Origin: Cristatella mucedo
Lineage: Eukaryota > Bryozoa > Phylactolaemata > Cristatellidae
NCBI GenBank assembly: GCA_009760855.2
Contig: WPIO01000035.1
Coordinates: 3,728,501 to 3,792,500 of the forward strand
DNA length: 64,000 nt
Direction: 5' to 3'
Shown: positions 12,386-23,936 of the stretch, piece by piece
Numbering within the stretch: position 1 is the stretch's first letter
Layout: each line of letters begins with the position of its first letter
The notes under the pieces: generated by a model
What the model saw: the letters and a program-made list of their open reading frames with translations, nothing else
Databases searched by the model: none
Told to the model about the DNA's origin: nothing
Position numbers and translations under genes: made by a program

Positions 12386-13374
12386 GGACTGTTACAGATC
12401 GTAGGCAGGGAGCAGTCAGCTAGCTTTTGTTTTTGAGATTAGTGGGGTCTAACTGGCAAAGCCTAGTTGCTCTCGAGCTGCCTTGTGCCTCGGAACGCTG
12501 AATGGTTTTCAACTTGTCGCTCTCTCCTCTTGGCTCCGTTGCGCCATGGTCACTGTCGCTACTTCTTTGGACCAGGCTTATGTGCTAGGATAGCAATCTA
12601 GAACTGGACTGAAGAACTCGCGGAGTCGAGTCACCTAGGAACGTTCCTCGGGTTTAAATAGTTTTGTAGTAGCCAGGTCTACAATTTCTAAGTCGGCCAT
12701 TTGCCTCACAATTGTAGAGATCTGTTAATTGGGGATCATAAGGTGTCGTGGATAGTCGGAGCGTTAATATAGACATTGCAGAGTCCAGCCACAGACAGGT
12801 TTGTGCACATTTAGTAGCATGCAGTTGCTATTCACAAGCTGCTATTGTAGCAGATTAAGGCATAGTGAAGAGAAAGCGAGTAAAAGCAGCAGAACCAATA
12901 GTCAGGCAGAGGAGAAAAGGACGTCAAAGAGAAGGAGGAAAAGTAGGAGGAGGAGGAGGAGCACGAATGATCGTGGCTCGCTAGGGTGACTCTGAGTGAC
13001 GCTGAGTGGTCGCTGCGACGTCGGCACCGGCTTGAGCTTTCGTGTGGGTGGCTCCCTTTGGGCTCGCGAATGATCGTATGGTTTACTCGAGCTAGTGCTA
13101 AGCTGTACATTTATATTGACGGGCTATCCTGGTGAATCCGCCGAGTTCCTGGAAGAAAACATCGCGCGTCTCCGCGCGACTGAGCTGCTCAACGAGCAGC
13201 AGATACGTCATCGGTGTCTGGCCGGCCGACGGACGAGGCAGCCGGCAGCGATGCAGACTCTTGCTTAGCCGCTACCTCATCTCAGCTGAAGGAAAAAAGA
13301 GAACCGAACGCCGCGCTCGTTAAAAAGGCTCAACGAATTTCCCTGCTCAGTTCTTTTTGCTCACCTTATCTCCT
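12386..13374. other. Unannotated sequence
   Basis: No gene is recognisable. A second purine-rich patch lies at about 12905-12965. Confidence 0.4.
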
Positions 13375-13985
13375 GTTGAATCAGCTCGAAATCAAGGTGT
13401 CGTGTTCCAAAGTGACCTCTCGTTAAACGACCACATCAGCTGCACAGTCAAGTCTGTCTACTTTCAGCTACAAAACATTGCTAAAATTAGGGCTTGTTTA
13501 GATAAAGATACCACGTCTAAATTGGTCCATGCCTGAGTGAAATCCCGTCTTAATTTATGTAACTCACTGCTTGCTGGTCTACCGGCATGTGCAATCAGGC
13601 GATTGCAGCTGGTGCAAAACTTTGCAGCTAGGCTTGTCTGTCGTGAGCGTCGCAGTTGCTACATCACACCACTTCTCGCCGACCTGCACTGGCTACCTGT
13701 CAAGCAACAGATTGACTTCAAGGTTTGGTCGCTCACTTTTAGGTCACTTCATTCTTTCGCTCCAGCCTATCTCTCAGGTCTACTCCCCAACAGGCCAAGC
13801 ATCGTACCGCCAGCTTTTCGGAATCCAACAGTTTACATATACCTCGCACAAACCTCAAATCCTGTGGAGACCGTGCATTTAGTTCGTATGCTCCCAAAGC
13901 CTGAAACTCCCTCCCGACCTGCGTCAGAACATCCCCTGACCTGACCACATTTAAAAAGAACTTCAAAACACACCTATTTAGGACA
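13375..13985 (+). mobile_element. L2-type LINE family A, C-terminal RT fragment
   Basis: The plus strand carries the distal part of the RT ORF with broken frames. Motifs include RLQLVQN, ARLVC, HITPLLADLHWLPV-like and FAPAYLSGLLP, all present in the intact-looking copy at 55.2-55.8 kb. In-frame stops and frame changes show that it is a pseudogene. The 3' UTR is missing. Confidence 0.85.
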
Positions 13986-15229
13986 GGTTGGCGAGCTTTT
14001 CCCTGCTGACGAATGACTTTGCGTAAGGTGCTCGACGGCTTGCATGCGAATGGTACCGCTTTCTACCAATCGTCACCACTGGCCAGGTTTTCGGTTCCGC
14101 CGCTTCATGCGAAAATGGCGAGAAGCATAGATCGACGCCGGGCCGTTGCCCTCTGGCCCCGACGCGCGTCTTTCGAAGTAGACGTTGGCGACTCTAAAGC
14201 TTAGCCGGTGGCTGAAGAGTCAAAGACCGTTTAGCCTCGGCCGGAAAGGAGTGCTCAGCCTTCGGTTGCCGGGCCTGCACTCGCACACTGCCGTGGAGCC
14301 GTCACAGAGGCCGCTGAGTTCTATGAGAGCCACCATTTCTAGTCTGCTGAGCTGCAGACCTAAGCTTAGCTGTCCTCCCACTTTTACGCGCCAGAGCTGG
14401 ATCGCCGAGCAGCACTGTAAAGTAAAGGACTGCGACTTAACGGAGCGGGGTAAACAGGAAACGGCTAGCTGGCAGGCATCGCTGGACAGAAGCGGACGGC
14501 CGGCAACGACGTAGCCGAACGGAGTGGCACGTCCGAGCGCTGCCAGGGGATTTCTTTTGACCGTTCGCTTCGGCCTCGGACGGTAGCAACGCTCCTCCGA
14601 GACAGGAGACTCCAAGACAGGTAGCAACGCTGCCTCCGTGCTCTCCGTCGCCGAGACAGACAGGAGACACCGAGACAGAAGACGCGAGCACGCTCTCGGT
14701 GCCGTAGAGTCGAATCGATTGTTGCGCTCGTTGGCGTGTTGGTAGCCGACAGCACGAAGCACCCTCGTTCGAACCGGTATCGAAACGTCGGCCTCGAGAT
14801 TGAACCTACGAGGCCAGCGAGTTCAATGCATTATGGAAGTCACCGCTCGAAAAAAATTGCAGTGGAAGTCTACAGAACAGCTCTCTAAGCCGCTTCTAAA
14901 TCGCCGCGCTCGCTCAAATAGGCACTCGACGCGCTTCGTGCGGCGAAATACTTGCCAAAGTAAAGTGCGTAGACAGAAATTTTCATCCACTGTGGTGCTT
15001 ATATGAATGTCTTTTTCATTACTCATATCAAAGTTATTATTTCATACAACATAGCTCATAATTAAACCACTACCGCTTCGCGTAGAAACAGAGTTGAATG
15101 TGGCAGTTCCGCGTACCCGCGTGCTTTCGGGAATTCCGAATCTTTGTAAGTACGCCTAAAATAGGCTGTGGTCACAAAAGAATCGTATTGATAGAAGGAA
15201 GAAAATCGGAATACAAAAAAGTAGCGACT
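13986..15229. other. Unannotated sequence
   Basis: No gene is supported. A YY1-like AAAATGGCGAG lies at 14112 and starts a 30-codon frame without a clear donor. Repeated ACAGGAGAC / GGTAGCAACGCT motifs occur at 14580-14680. Confidence 0.35.
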
Positions 15230-15376
15230 TTAACAGCCTTGTTAACATAGTGGCAGAAGAGGCTCCATGGCTATCACCATCGCTTGCAGTGGTCAATAAA
15301 CTATCGACGACTGTGGTACTCGAACCCACGACCTGGGTCATGAATAGCGTGCTCTTTTTCCCTGGGCTAAGAAAGT
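15230..15376 (-). mobile_element. tRNA-derived SINE (copy 1)
   Basis: On the minus strand a pol III B-box-like GTGGGTTCGAGTACC follows an A-box-like segment (TTAGCCCAGGGAAAAAGAGC). The body (GTTTATTGACCACTGCAAGCG) resembles the one at 19.3 kb. It does not fold as an intact tRNA cloverleaf, so a tRNA gene is unlikely. Confidence 0.55.
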
Positions 15377-18259
15377 CGCTGTATTTAATGTCCTTCGGCG
15401 AGTGACCTAGAGCAGCTTCGAGAAACCTTAATTTTGCATCGACAGCCAGAGACTGGTCGTTCAGCGGGCAGACGTGCTGTGGTGAACGCTCGCCTTCCCC
15501 GACAGGTTCTGCATACCACCCACCTCAGTAGCGCACCGACCTTGACACTTGCGGGACTGAAATTCGCCCAGAGTGCCAACCCAAGGCAACCGAGCGCAGG
15601 GTGGTGGTCGATATCGCGAACGCGGCGTCTGACTGTGGCACGCAGAGGTGGCCGCGGTGCAAGCCTAACTCGAGCGACATAAGCGTAGCAGGATTTCGCA
15701 CGGTTGCTCAGTTGGCTGCGGCGACCGCAAATCTCCATCACCCTCTGCTTTTCTTCATTCGACTGCTGCCGCTAATTTTGCGTTTTCTTTCCGCATGCAC
15801 TCGCGCTGGGGCGCACTCTCGTCTGCGCTCCGTCGGGTGCCTTACTGCCCGATTCTAGCGTGCTGCTAGCGCTCAGCCTCCGTGCGTATGTCCTGACTTC
15901 GAAAGTCCCATTTGGAAGCCGGCGGCAGACCAGCGCCACCGCGCTGCCGCACGCGATCCGCTGCGTCGCCGCGGCGTGGCGCCAAGCTGAAAAGGCTTTC
16001 TGTTATGAGGACGGCGCCGGCTTACGGGTTTCACCTCACCCCGCGCTCTCATGAGAGCCGCAAGCTCATTTAAATCATCGGACATTTCAACGTTTTATGC
16101 TTGAGTGAAAAGTCTCTCGCGTTTGACCGCACAACCCTGCAGTGCCAGGCGGAGGTTGTCGTGAGGCCTCGAAATTTAAACCTATTCGCCAATTCGACGT
16201 CACTTTGCGAAGCTGGTGGGAGTGGGGAGGGGCGTACTAGCAGTGCGCGTAGTCTTGGCGAGCGCGCAGCCTAGTTATCGCCGCCCCCGCCCGCGGCACT
16301 GGCCGAGCCGCTGCTGCAATAGCTCCTCGATCGCTCCAAGGAGCAGGCCGGGCGCCGCCGGAAGCTGGCGATGCGGGGTGGCTGTGCGAATTTTTCACTT
16401 GTCCGAATTAGCCGTTTATTGGCCGCCGCGCTCAGCTCTGACGCTCCAGGCTTCAAAAACGAAATGCCCCGCTGCCCTGGGAGGGTGCACGCGTGGGGCG
16501 AGTACGTGCTTTGTACAGGTGGGGGGGGGGGGGCTCACCTCCGCCTCCGCTCTGCCACCCTCGGAGTGCGGGCGAGAGAAAAATGTGAGCAATTACGGTT
16601 TGCGGTGGGAACGCGATAAGTGCGCTCGTGGGGCCGACGAGCTGTAATTGGCCTCGACCGTCGTTGGGTGCGCTTTCTCTCCGAACTTGCCCAGCAAGAG
16701 CGAGACGCTCTTGGCTGGCGCGAAGCAGCGCCGGCTGCTAAGCCGTGGTTCCCAACGCTATGCTCTCGTTGTTAATCGTCGATGCATCGCGTGTCCAACG
16801 CGACCCTCGCAGACCGTGAGCGAGAATAAGTGTCCTCGGCCGAGAGCGGAACCGCCACGCCTCTCTGGTCGGCGCTGAATCTCTTTGTAGAGTCCAACGC
16901 TCGACGTCGACGGGTCGTCTCCCATAATGCGTCGAGCGCGTATCAAGTGGCACGCAGTCAGCGACGCAATCGCTTCCGCCGCGGCTGACCGATGCCCTAA
17001 CGAGAGCCGCAGCTACCCAGGCCATTTTCTGGTCCGCGTAGCGTCGACCGTTCTGCGGCGCCGCGTCATCCCGTCAAAGCAACCGCAGCTCTACAGAGGC
17101 TCGAGCTTACGCTACGTCTGTGCCCGCTCGCACCTCGGCGAGCTGCTCTCGGCCGGAAGAGCGCGGCGGCTCCAGCGCAGCTGAAAGTGTACGTAGCGCT
17201 CCCTCGCCGTCTCGCCGGAACGCTGGCTACGGCCAGCCGCCAGCGCCTGAGCGCCCTGCCTCAGAACGCTAAGGCGCGTCTGAAGGGCGTGCATCCGAGA
17301 GCCGCTTCGCACCGACGCACTCTTCACACAGCAAAGGCTCGCTCGCTCCCTCCACTGCTGCCCGAAACACCGAACACATTCGTGATGGCAACGTCGCTCG
17401 CGTTCGGCCGCCGAAGATATCGCTGAGGCGGCGGAAGCTTACGCGCTGCTCCTCGAGCTGCTGCGTCAGTCGGCAGTTCGGGCATGCCCAGGATGCGCGT
17501 TCGCTTCCCGTCAGTTTTCCCAAGCAGCCAGCGTCTGCTGCATGTCCGACAGGGCGTTACGCTCAGAGAGGGCGCGCCGTCCGGCTTCGTCTGCCCATTT
17601 CTTTACAGCACGTGTATGGTGCGTAGGCAGCGATTTAGTTCTCAGAGGGGCTGTATAGCCGTCTTAAGCGTCATTCTTATCCCTATACATTGTAGACAAT
17701 AGAGCGACGCCGAACGGCTGCGAGCGCAGCGTCCATTGTGGCTATTATTAGAGGTTTACAATTGCTTGGCATCGCAAGAAACGTAAGTTGAGCTCACACC
17801 AGACAGCTGAAGCAGCCGACAAGTTGGTGAGCTATTTTCATCCCAAGAAGCGCAAAATATAGCCAATAATGCTGCTGACACAGAGATCCTTGGGCGGCAT
17901 ATCACATGGTTCTATGGACTCGTGCGTTTCTATAGAAACTGGTGTCTTTGAGTCGGGTTTGTCATGTATTGCAGAAGATCTCATGCATAATTTTCAATTC
18001 CTGCTTCATTTGCTGTGCACTTGGTTGATAATGCATGGGAAGTGAGAGCGCAGGAGCAAGCTACTGGCGGCGTTTATAACGTGGGGCAGCAGGTGCAGGA
18101 AGTACCCGGTTCGTGACTTTGCCAAAACCGGAAGTTAGATGGCAATGGGATGATCTTACTGAATCTGTTCACATTGTTCGTTAATAGTCAGGAAAAAAGG
18201 TAATTCCCTTGCCATGATAAAGCTCGTAGAAGTCTTGTTGGCCTTGATGCGATGACACA
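15377..18259. other. Moderately GC-rich unique sequence
   Basis: No coding exon is recognisable. A run of 13 G lies at about 16520-16532. Overlapping short frames on both strands have basic, low-information compositions. Confidence 0.4.
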
Positions 18260-19251
18260 ATGTGGATCTTTTTGTCATGCAGCTGCATCCGAAGGGGTAT
18301 CAGTACATATCTCTTGGAGGCGCGGTCAATACTTCCACATTCTCCCTCCGCGGTCGATGGCTATCACTCGCAGGCTCACTGGCATTTTCCGACTTAAATG
18401 ACGTCCATTTCTTCCTGAGCTTGCTCTGCTGTTTTTGGGCTGGCGTAATATATGTTGCTAGCTGTGTCGGTAGAATGGTCCTGCATGGTGGAGTCGTGTG
18501 TTAACTGTTGCCGAGGTTTGCCACGAAGGTGCCATCTCGAAGCTGTTTACAGATGCAACATTCTGTAGTGGGTTATTTAGTCGAAGGTGAGTGGACTCAG
18601 TTCGCGTGCTCTGGATTTGTAGGGCCTTTTGACAATTGTAAGGTTTGTACCCGCTACGGCTGCTGCCCTAAATATCTGGCCATCGCTGGAAGTAGGATAT
18701 GGACCGTGGCCCTTGAGCTGAGGAGCTTCAGTCAGTTAGCGAAAACATCATCGTGCATTGCAAATACTGATGGAACAAGTTCGAATTCTCCAGCATAGCC
18801 AGGCATTGATTGATCCATGTTGTCTTAGCTCACCTTTCGCACTACTCGTTCCACTGCCTTACCTACCGACCGGCATTCTACCTAGACTGAGGCATTGATG
18901 ACGATCCTGTGACTTGCCGTACGTTCTAGTCTTCAGTCAATCGTTGGGATGCTGCCGATCTGAGCTGTGCTCTGCTAACAGTGATCAGCTCCACTGGGAA
19001 GCCATTGGCTGCAAAATAGGCCTTCAGAGGCAGAACAACGCTGGCCTTGGTGATATTTTGCACTTTTAGACCTCAATAAAACCAGCAAACCACATACTAC
19101 CGACCTTTAAAAATGAAAAATATCTGCCAACTTCTTTCTTCCACAGTCCGCCACTGTCTTCATATGGCTTTAAGCTCTCTTTTGGATGCATTGGCTTTAT
19201 CGTTTGGCAAGCAGCCAAGTTCTTGGCTGTCTGTTTCACTATGCCCGCCAT
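18260..19251 (-). pseudogene. Ty3/Gypsy integrase remnant
   Basis: Minus-strand frames resemble the Gypsy integrase core. From 19251 downwards there is a CQTIKPMHPKESLKPYE segment, where the zinc-domain end and linker usually read CxxCQ..K..KEPL.P. Then comes WKKEVGRYF..FAGFIEV, matching the catalytic start that normally reads W.KVGTDLF..FIEV. Next is KASVVLPLKAYFAANGFP, and then a decayed strand-transfer region ending near 18800. The first catalytic Asp is not visible, because the expected VGxD reads VGRY. Frames are broken, and the distal limit is uncertain. Confidence 0.65.
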
Positions 19252-19465
19252 GACTGGTGTGTACTTGGTGGGTTGGGCGCTCCTCTTCGTGCTAACTGAT
19301 TTAGAAGCTTCTTTTGATTACGACGTAAGAGCCTTTACGGCTATCGCCGCCGCTCGAAGCTGCGATAAAGGATCGCCCATCGCAGGATTCGAACCCAAGA
19401 TCTCGTAACCGAGTTTGCGAAAAGCGATCGCCTAACCTAGTGTGCCATCACGGCTTAGTAATTCT
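19252..19465 (-). mobile_element. tRNA-derived SINE (copy 2) inside the Gypsy relic
   Basis: The minus strand shows a tRNA-like head (GCCGTGATGGCACACTAGG) and a near-perfect B box (TGGGTTCGAATCCTGCGATG), then a body with TTTATCGCAGCTTCGAGCGG. The acceptor ends do not pair, so it is a SINE head rather than a tRNA gene. It lies between the RNase H and integrase parts of the Gypsy relic and so inserted later. Confidence 0.65.
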
Positions 19466-19896
19466 ATCGTATCCCATGTGAAGGCCTCTCAGGAGTTTTC
19501 GAATCTTGCATCTTAGCTCTGCTGGAATAATCATGCACTCACCTTTCAGTGCAATGCTGATTTGGTAGATCATTACATCAAACTAATGACGCTGTGGTGG
19601 TTTACGTCTAAAGTGACAGAAGCCGGCGGTTGTACACTGCTGTAGCCTGACCAGACAGCTGTTTCGGCTGGTTGAGCCTGCCATTTCTAAAATGTCACTG
19701 GCAGCGGCCATAGGTAAAGCATCGATATGCAGCCAGCGAACACAAGCCTGGCACCCAACGAGCATGCACGGCTCAGCGTATCTCCGATGAGTTGCTCACC
19801 TTGGACATACTGCAGTAATTCGTCGTATTGAAAAAGACACATGACTGGTGCCTCTCTTCGTTGCTTTAGCAGTAGATAAGCAGTTTTCCTAGTCAA
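19466..19896 (-). pseudogene. Ty3/Gypsy RNase H-end remnant
   Basis: The minus-strand frame 19896-19687 contains YVQGEQLIGDTLSRA. This is the signature closing the RNase H domain in Gypsy elements, usually Y.PG..N.IADTLSR. The connector to the integrase follows at 19765-19583. It is one part of a disrupted pol gene in order RT (20.99-20.15 kb), RNase H (here) and integrase (19.25-18.8 kb), all on the minus strand. Confidence 0.65.
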
Positions 19897-20149
19897 TTCT
19901 GGTCAGCGGAGAGTGGCCGCTTTATAACCAATGACTTCTCGACTAAAGACACACATGTCAAAGCGCTCCAAACCGTAGCCAACTGCTAGCAGTTATCCTT
20001 CACGATATGTGCTAAGTTCTGTTAGGCTCACGTGAGTGCTCGTTACGCATGCTCTACAGGTCAGCCGTCCTACAGGAGACAAGCACACGTGTTCGAATGG
20101 CTGCTGTCTTGCATGCACGATCAAACCTTTGGTCGGGTCGAAGTGCACT

Positions 20150-21250
20150 TGGTAAGGCAGTTATGCCAAGTATTCTTTAACCTGCAAATAGGTAAGCTGG
20201 CATTTCTGGTCCTATTACCAATCGATATAATTTTTTAGTTAGCCCTTGTAGTGTGGGCAAAAATGATGATAGCTCTGGCATAAAACTAGCTAGGTATACC
20301 GCTGTGCCATTGAAATAGCGAGCGGCTGCAGCATCGATCAGAAGAGACGTGTCCCCACTCGCCTTCAATTTCTATAAATCGGCTAATATGCAGTCCTTGG
20401 AAAGTGTGTCTCGCGAAGGCCACTCGATCTTGCTTGACAGTTGCACTGGCACTTTTCAGTTTAATGCAGCCCTGAATGCAACGCCGTCCTTGTGCTGCCA
20501 AGATTTATTGTGATCTTTTATTCCCTCTTGCAGTGCGTCACTTCGTACAGATATGAGATTGTCGTCAGTCACGCAGGCCACTACATTGAGATCGCCAATA
20601 GAGCATAATACCAACGAATTTTTGAAGAGTTCGTTGGTTGCTTCAGACCACGAATCAGACGCGTGCCCAACCAAATCTCTAGTGCGTTTGTGATCGCTGT
20701 GGTCAGTTTGCTTAACCGGTTGTCTAGTTTGACGTACCCGAAGGCTTTTTTTGACATATTTCAAGCTGAATATCTTAGCTCAGTTAAGTTAAGGCCAGCA
20801 TCGTTTAGTGTCGATGGCTGTTTTTCCTGTCGCCAAAATTCCTGAGCACGTAGTGGCTGTCGTTCAATGCAGATCCACGATTTGCCTTTTACCTTCTGCA
20901 CGAGGGCCATCTGCCCGACCTTTTCTGACGGTTCCATCACAAACATTATCGCGCCTCGCCTGGCCAACGTCTGCAGCTTCTGCTTGATCACATGCTGGTA
21001 AGAAATGGGAATTCGACTTAAACGAAGGAATTAGGAGCAAAATGTAGGATCGCTGTACAATCCGGCTTTAAACATGTCACCAAGGTCTTTGTCCTCAACC
21101 ATCTCTAGCGGTACTATGAAATCGTCACCGTTCTCGCTCATCAATCCTATGGCTTGAATGGCTCTATTGCAAAGGTGTTTGTAAGCCAGTCGGATGTAAC
21201 GGTACGACAGCAGTAGTAATTGCCTTCGAGTTCGTCTGAACAGGGTCGGC
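20150..21250 (-). pseudogene. Ty3/Gypsy reverse transcriptase remnant
   Basis: The minus strand reads QMALVQKVKGKSWICIERQP, an RT fingers block usually written MALV.K.NGK.RICIDPQ. This is followed by PSTLNDAGLNLTELRYSA, then AFGYVKLDN and, near 20555-20580, VACVTDDN, the active-site block (usually VADD). Farther down, the segment FMPELSS precedes the connection to RNase H. The upstream part (about 21170-21000) resembles the pre-RT linker. Multiple stops and frame changes make it a fossil. LTRs were not located. Confidence 0.7.
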
Positions 21251-21299
21251 TGTCATTACTGGAGCTAGAGAACCACCTTCCTGAGATGTCAAGGGTGGT

Positions 21300-21690
21300 G
21301 AGGTCACCCTCGATCGGATGTTTGGCAATAAGACTCTGATTTATTGAACTGATGAGAGCTCCAGTGTTCAGTTGGGATTGTATGTACTGCGTGCATCATT
21401 AAGACCGCCTCTAGGCTGTAATGCACCTCTACCGACTGCTTGATCTTGCCGTAAACATTCGTACCGTATCGTCTTCGTCTGAGACGGGTCGTCGCCATAT
21501 ACACCGTGCAGTCTGTCTGGCACTCACAATTGAAGTGGTGAAAGTCGTTGCACTTGTGGTGGCTGCGTCCAAGAGAAGGGCGATTGGCTCCTTTGGTATC
21601 TCCCACTGCGATGTCAGCAGTCTACCGCCTTCACACACGATGTAGCGCCATTCGGATTTTCCCTCGGTATTCGAATGATGTCGCACTAAA
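21300..21690 (-). other. Possible gag/protease-end remnant of the Gypsy element
   Basis: Short minus-strand frames lie directly upstream of the RT relic. One contains a Cys/His cluster (KCNDFHHFNCECQTDC) loosely like a gag zinc knuckle. Position is the main argument; the motif is too degraded to be sure. Confidence 0.25.
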
Positions 21691-21803
21691 ACTGCTGCCG
21701 TCCCTGCGTTTTTGCCGCGGCCGCCGCCTCAATCTGGCTCGATCGTCGAGTTCTCGGTGCTCGATGCCTGGCCGCTCGTCTCTGGTACATTTTTCGAGCG
21801 GCT

Positions 21804-22043
21804 CCATATGAGCGGCAAATATCAATTGCCACCACCGACGTTAGCAAAGATTCGCATACAAGCAATGTTTGCCATGGTTCGTCTATGCCGAAAGCCACTT
21901 TGCCCAGGATCGTGTGATTCCGCCCATATGAGCGGCAAATATCAATTGCCACCACCGACGTTAGCAAAGATTCGCATACAAGCAATGTTTGCCATGGTTC
22001 GTCTATGCCGAAAGCCACTTTGTCCAGGATCGTGTGATTCCGA
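21804..22043. repeat. Two-copy 120-bp tandem duplication
   Basis: Bases 21804-21923 and 21924-22043 are virtually identical (CCATATGAGCGGCAAATATC..GGATCGTGTGATTCCG), with about one difference (GCCC versus GTCC near 21903/22023). The period is exactly 120, a multiple of three, so a minus-strand frame runs through both copies. It is a recent duplication or an assembly duplicate. Confidence 0.95.
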
Positions 22044-22327
22044 TCTTTAAAATTGCCTAGATATGTCTACGAGCTTAGCACCAACAGAAGTAGTCAAACG
22101 GGGCAGCGTATAGGCCGCTGGCTGCAAAATCGATAGCTCTATTGTACCTTGCTTATTCGTGGTGTTTAAGAAGCTTTGATCCTCTTCAGAGGGTTGTATG
22201 AATCGTTAGGTCGGCCTTCCTGTATCGCATAAACTATCCAGATAGCACCTGCATAATTGGGTCTGCACGGTGCTGAACGATATTCTCGTGAGTGCCTGTT
22301 GATTTTCTGCCGCGCCGCTTGTAAGCA
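22044..22327. other. Unannotated sequence
   Basis: No gene or repeat family is recognisable between the tandem duplication and the AT microsatellite. Confidence 0.4.
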
Positions 22328-22474
<147 letters not shown>

Positions 22475-22496
22475 TAAACTATAAAACTATATATAT

Positions 22497-23254
22497 AAAA
22501 CTTTGGCAGGTCTTGCCTCCCTAAATAAAAATCCTGACTCTGACATTGTCGTGCCCACAGTTTTAGCTGACGTAGCTAAAGAAATCGGTTGGAATCGGTT
22601 TTGCAGTGATCGGCCGTGTAGCCATAGCTTCACGGGCGTTCGACGGTTTTGCGATGCGAGTTCAGAGTCCGCATGGATGAAGGTGATTTTCGGATACCAC
22701 ACGATCGCGAAACAGAAGTTCCAGCCGGTGCACTACATAAGCCACCTCGGTTTGGTCAACGGTGAGTTGTTTGCCGATAACAACAGCAAACGTAAAGCAC
22801 AAAGAAAGAAATTGAGTTCCCTGAGGGCGCTTTATCAAGTATATTATTGTTGTTATTATTGTTGTGGTCAGGGCTGGAGCTCTTCGAATATGTAAAGCGC
22901 CTGGAGACTTCTCTCACGGCACTGTGCAATTTAATTATATATATATATATATATATACTAATTAAATTAAGATATATATAAATATTCACTAATTAAAGCA
23001 AGATATATATATATATATATATATATCTGGAACTTCTGTTTCGCGATCATGTGGTATCCGAAAATCACCTTGATCCTTGCGGACTCTGACCTCGCATCGC
23101 AAAACCGTCGAACGCCCGTGAAGCTTTGGCTACACGGCCGATCGCCGCGAAACCGATTCCAACCGATTTCTTTAGCTACGTCAGCTAAAACTGTGGGCAC
23201 GACAATGTCAGAGTCAGGATTTTTATTTAGGGAGGCAAGACCTGCCAAAGTTTT
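22497..23254. mobile_element. Fold-back element: 228-bp inverted arms around a LINE-tail-filled core
   Basis: Bases 22497-22724 reappear inverted at 23027-23254 with only scattered differences. The outer ends are AAAACTTTGGCAGG and CCTGCCAAAGTTTT; the inner ends are CAGAAGTTCCAG and CTGGAACTTCTG. The core holds two LINE family A tails (about 22791-22860 and 22888-22945) and AT repeats. Each arm keeps an open frame of about 75 codons starting [14 protein letters not shown] with no known domain. It could be a fold-back transposon or an inverted duplication. Transcription through it would give a long hairpin. Confidence 0.85.
22787..22945 (+). mobile_element. Two LINE family A 3' tails in the fold-back core
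   Basis: GTAAAGCACAAAGAAAG..GGGCGCTTTATCAAGT with TTATTG repeats is followed by a second GTAAAGCGCCTGGAGAC.. tail. Both lack any coding part. Confidence 0.7.
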
Positions 23255-23734
23255 ATGGAGATGGCAAGACCCGAAACATTTTCATGTAGGTGGGGCTAGA
23301 CGAGCAACTAATGAAACATAATTGCGAAAAGTTACAGCGTCTATTCAACAAGAACTTGGCAGTTGCTCATCGAGTGGAATTAAGATGTAATTTATCCGCT
23401 GGTGACGGTCGGTGGGCAGAGGAATAGGGGTGGCCCAGATCGCCACCTCGCTGTAGGGTGGGTGGGGGAGCCGATACCCCTCCCCCGTCCCCTCTGGTTC
23501 CACCCCTGAGACAGGAGATAGCTCTGTAGCGGCTGACGCGCTGACCTGCCGACCGAGTGGAGCGCGCTCTACTTTATCGGGCAGAATCGCAATGACTAAC
23601 CAATCTTTACTGCGGCTGGTTGTGTCAGACTGCCCTCAGCAGAAATGGGGACTGGTGAGGGCGCTGCCAGCCAGAGCGCAGACGTATTAACGCGAACTCA
23701 CAAAGCCTAACGACATTCAGCGTACATCCGTATA
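23255..23734. other. Unannotated sequence
   Basis: No gene is recognisable. A G/C-run patch with GGGTGGGTGGGGGAG near 23457-23471 could form a G-quadruplex. Confidence 0.4.
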
Positions 23735-23735
23735 G

Positions 23736-23936
23736 ACCAGGGCTTCTCAACCTTCCGAATGCCGCAACCCTTTAATACCGCTCCTCATGTTGTGACGACC
23801 TCCAGCCGTAAAATTATTGCATGCGAAATGTCGAAATGCGTGTTTTCCGATGGCCTTAGGCGACCCCATGTGAAAGGATCTTTCGAGCCCCTGGGTGGTC
23901 GAAAGGGGTGGCAATCCACTGGTTGAGAACCGCAGA
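23736..23936. mobile_element. hAT-like non-autonomous element (MITE)
   Basis: About 200 bp are bounded by CAGGGCTTCTCAACC and GGTTGAGAACCGC. These are near-complementary termini close to the CAGTGGTTCTCAACC ends of hAT/Charlie-type transposons. There is no transposase. The internal AGGCGACCCCATGTGAAAGG and GGTCGAAAGGGGT also suit this MITE class. A clean 8-bp target duplication is not evident. Confidence 0.7.

Noticed and set aside
19377-19456. tRNA gene on the minus strand
   Set aside because: The B box is nearly perfect, but the acceptor ends do not pair and the anticodon arm is irregular. A SINE head fits better.
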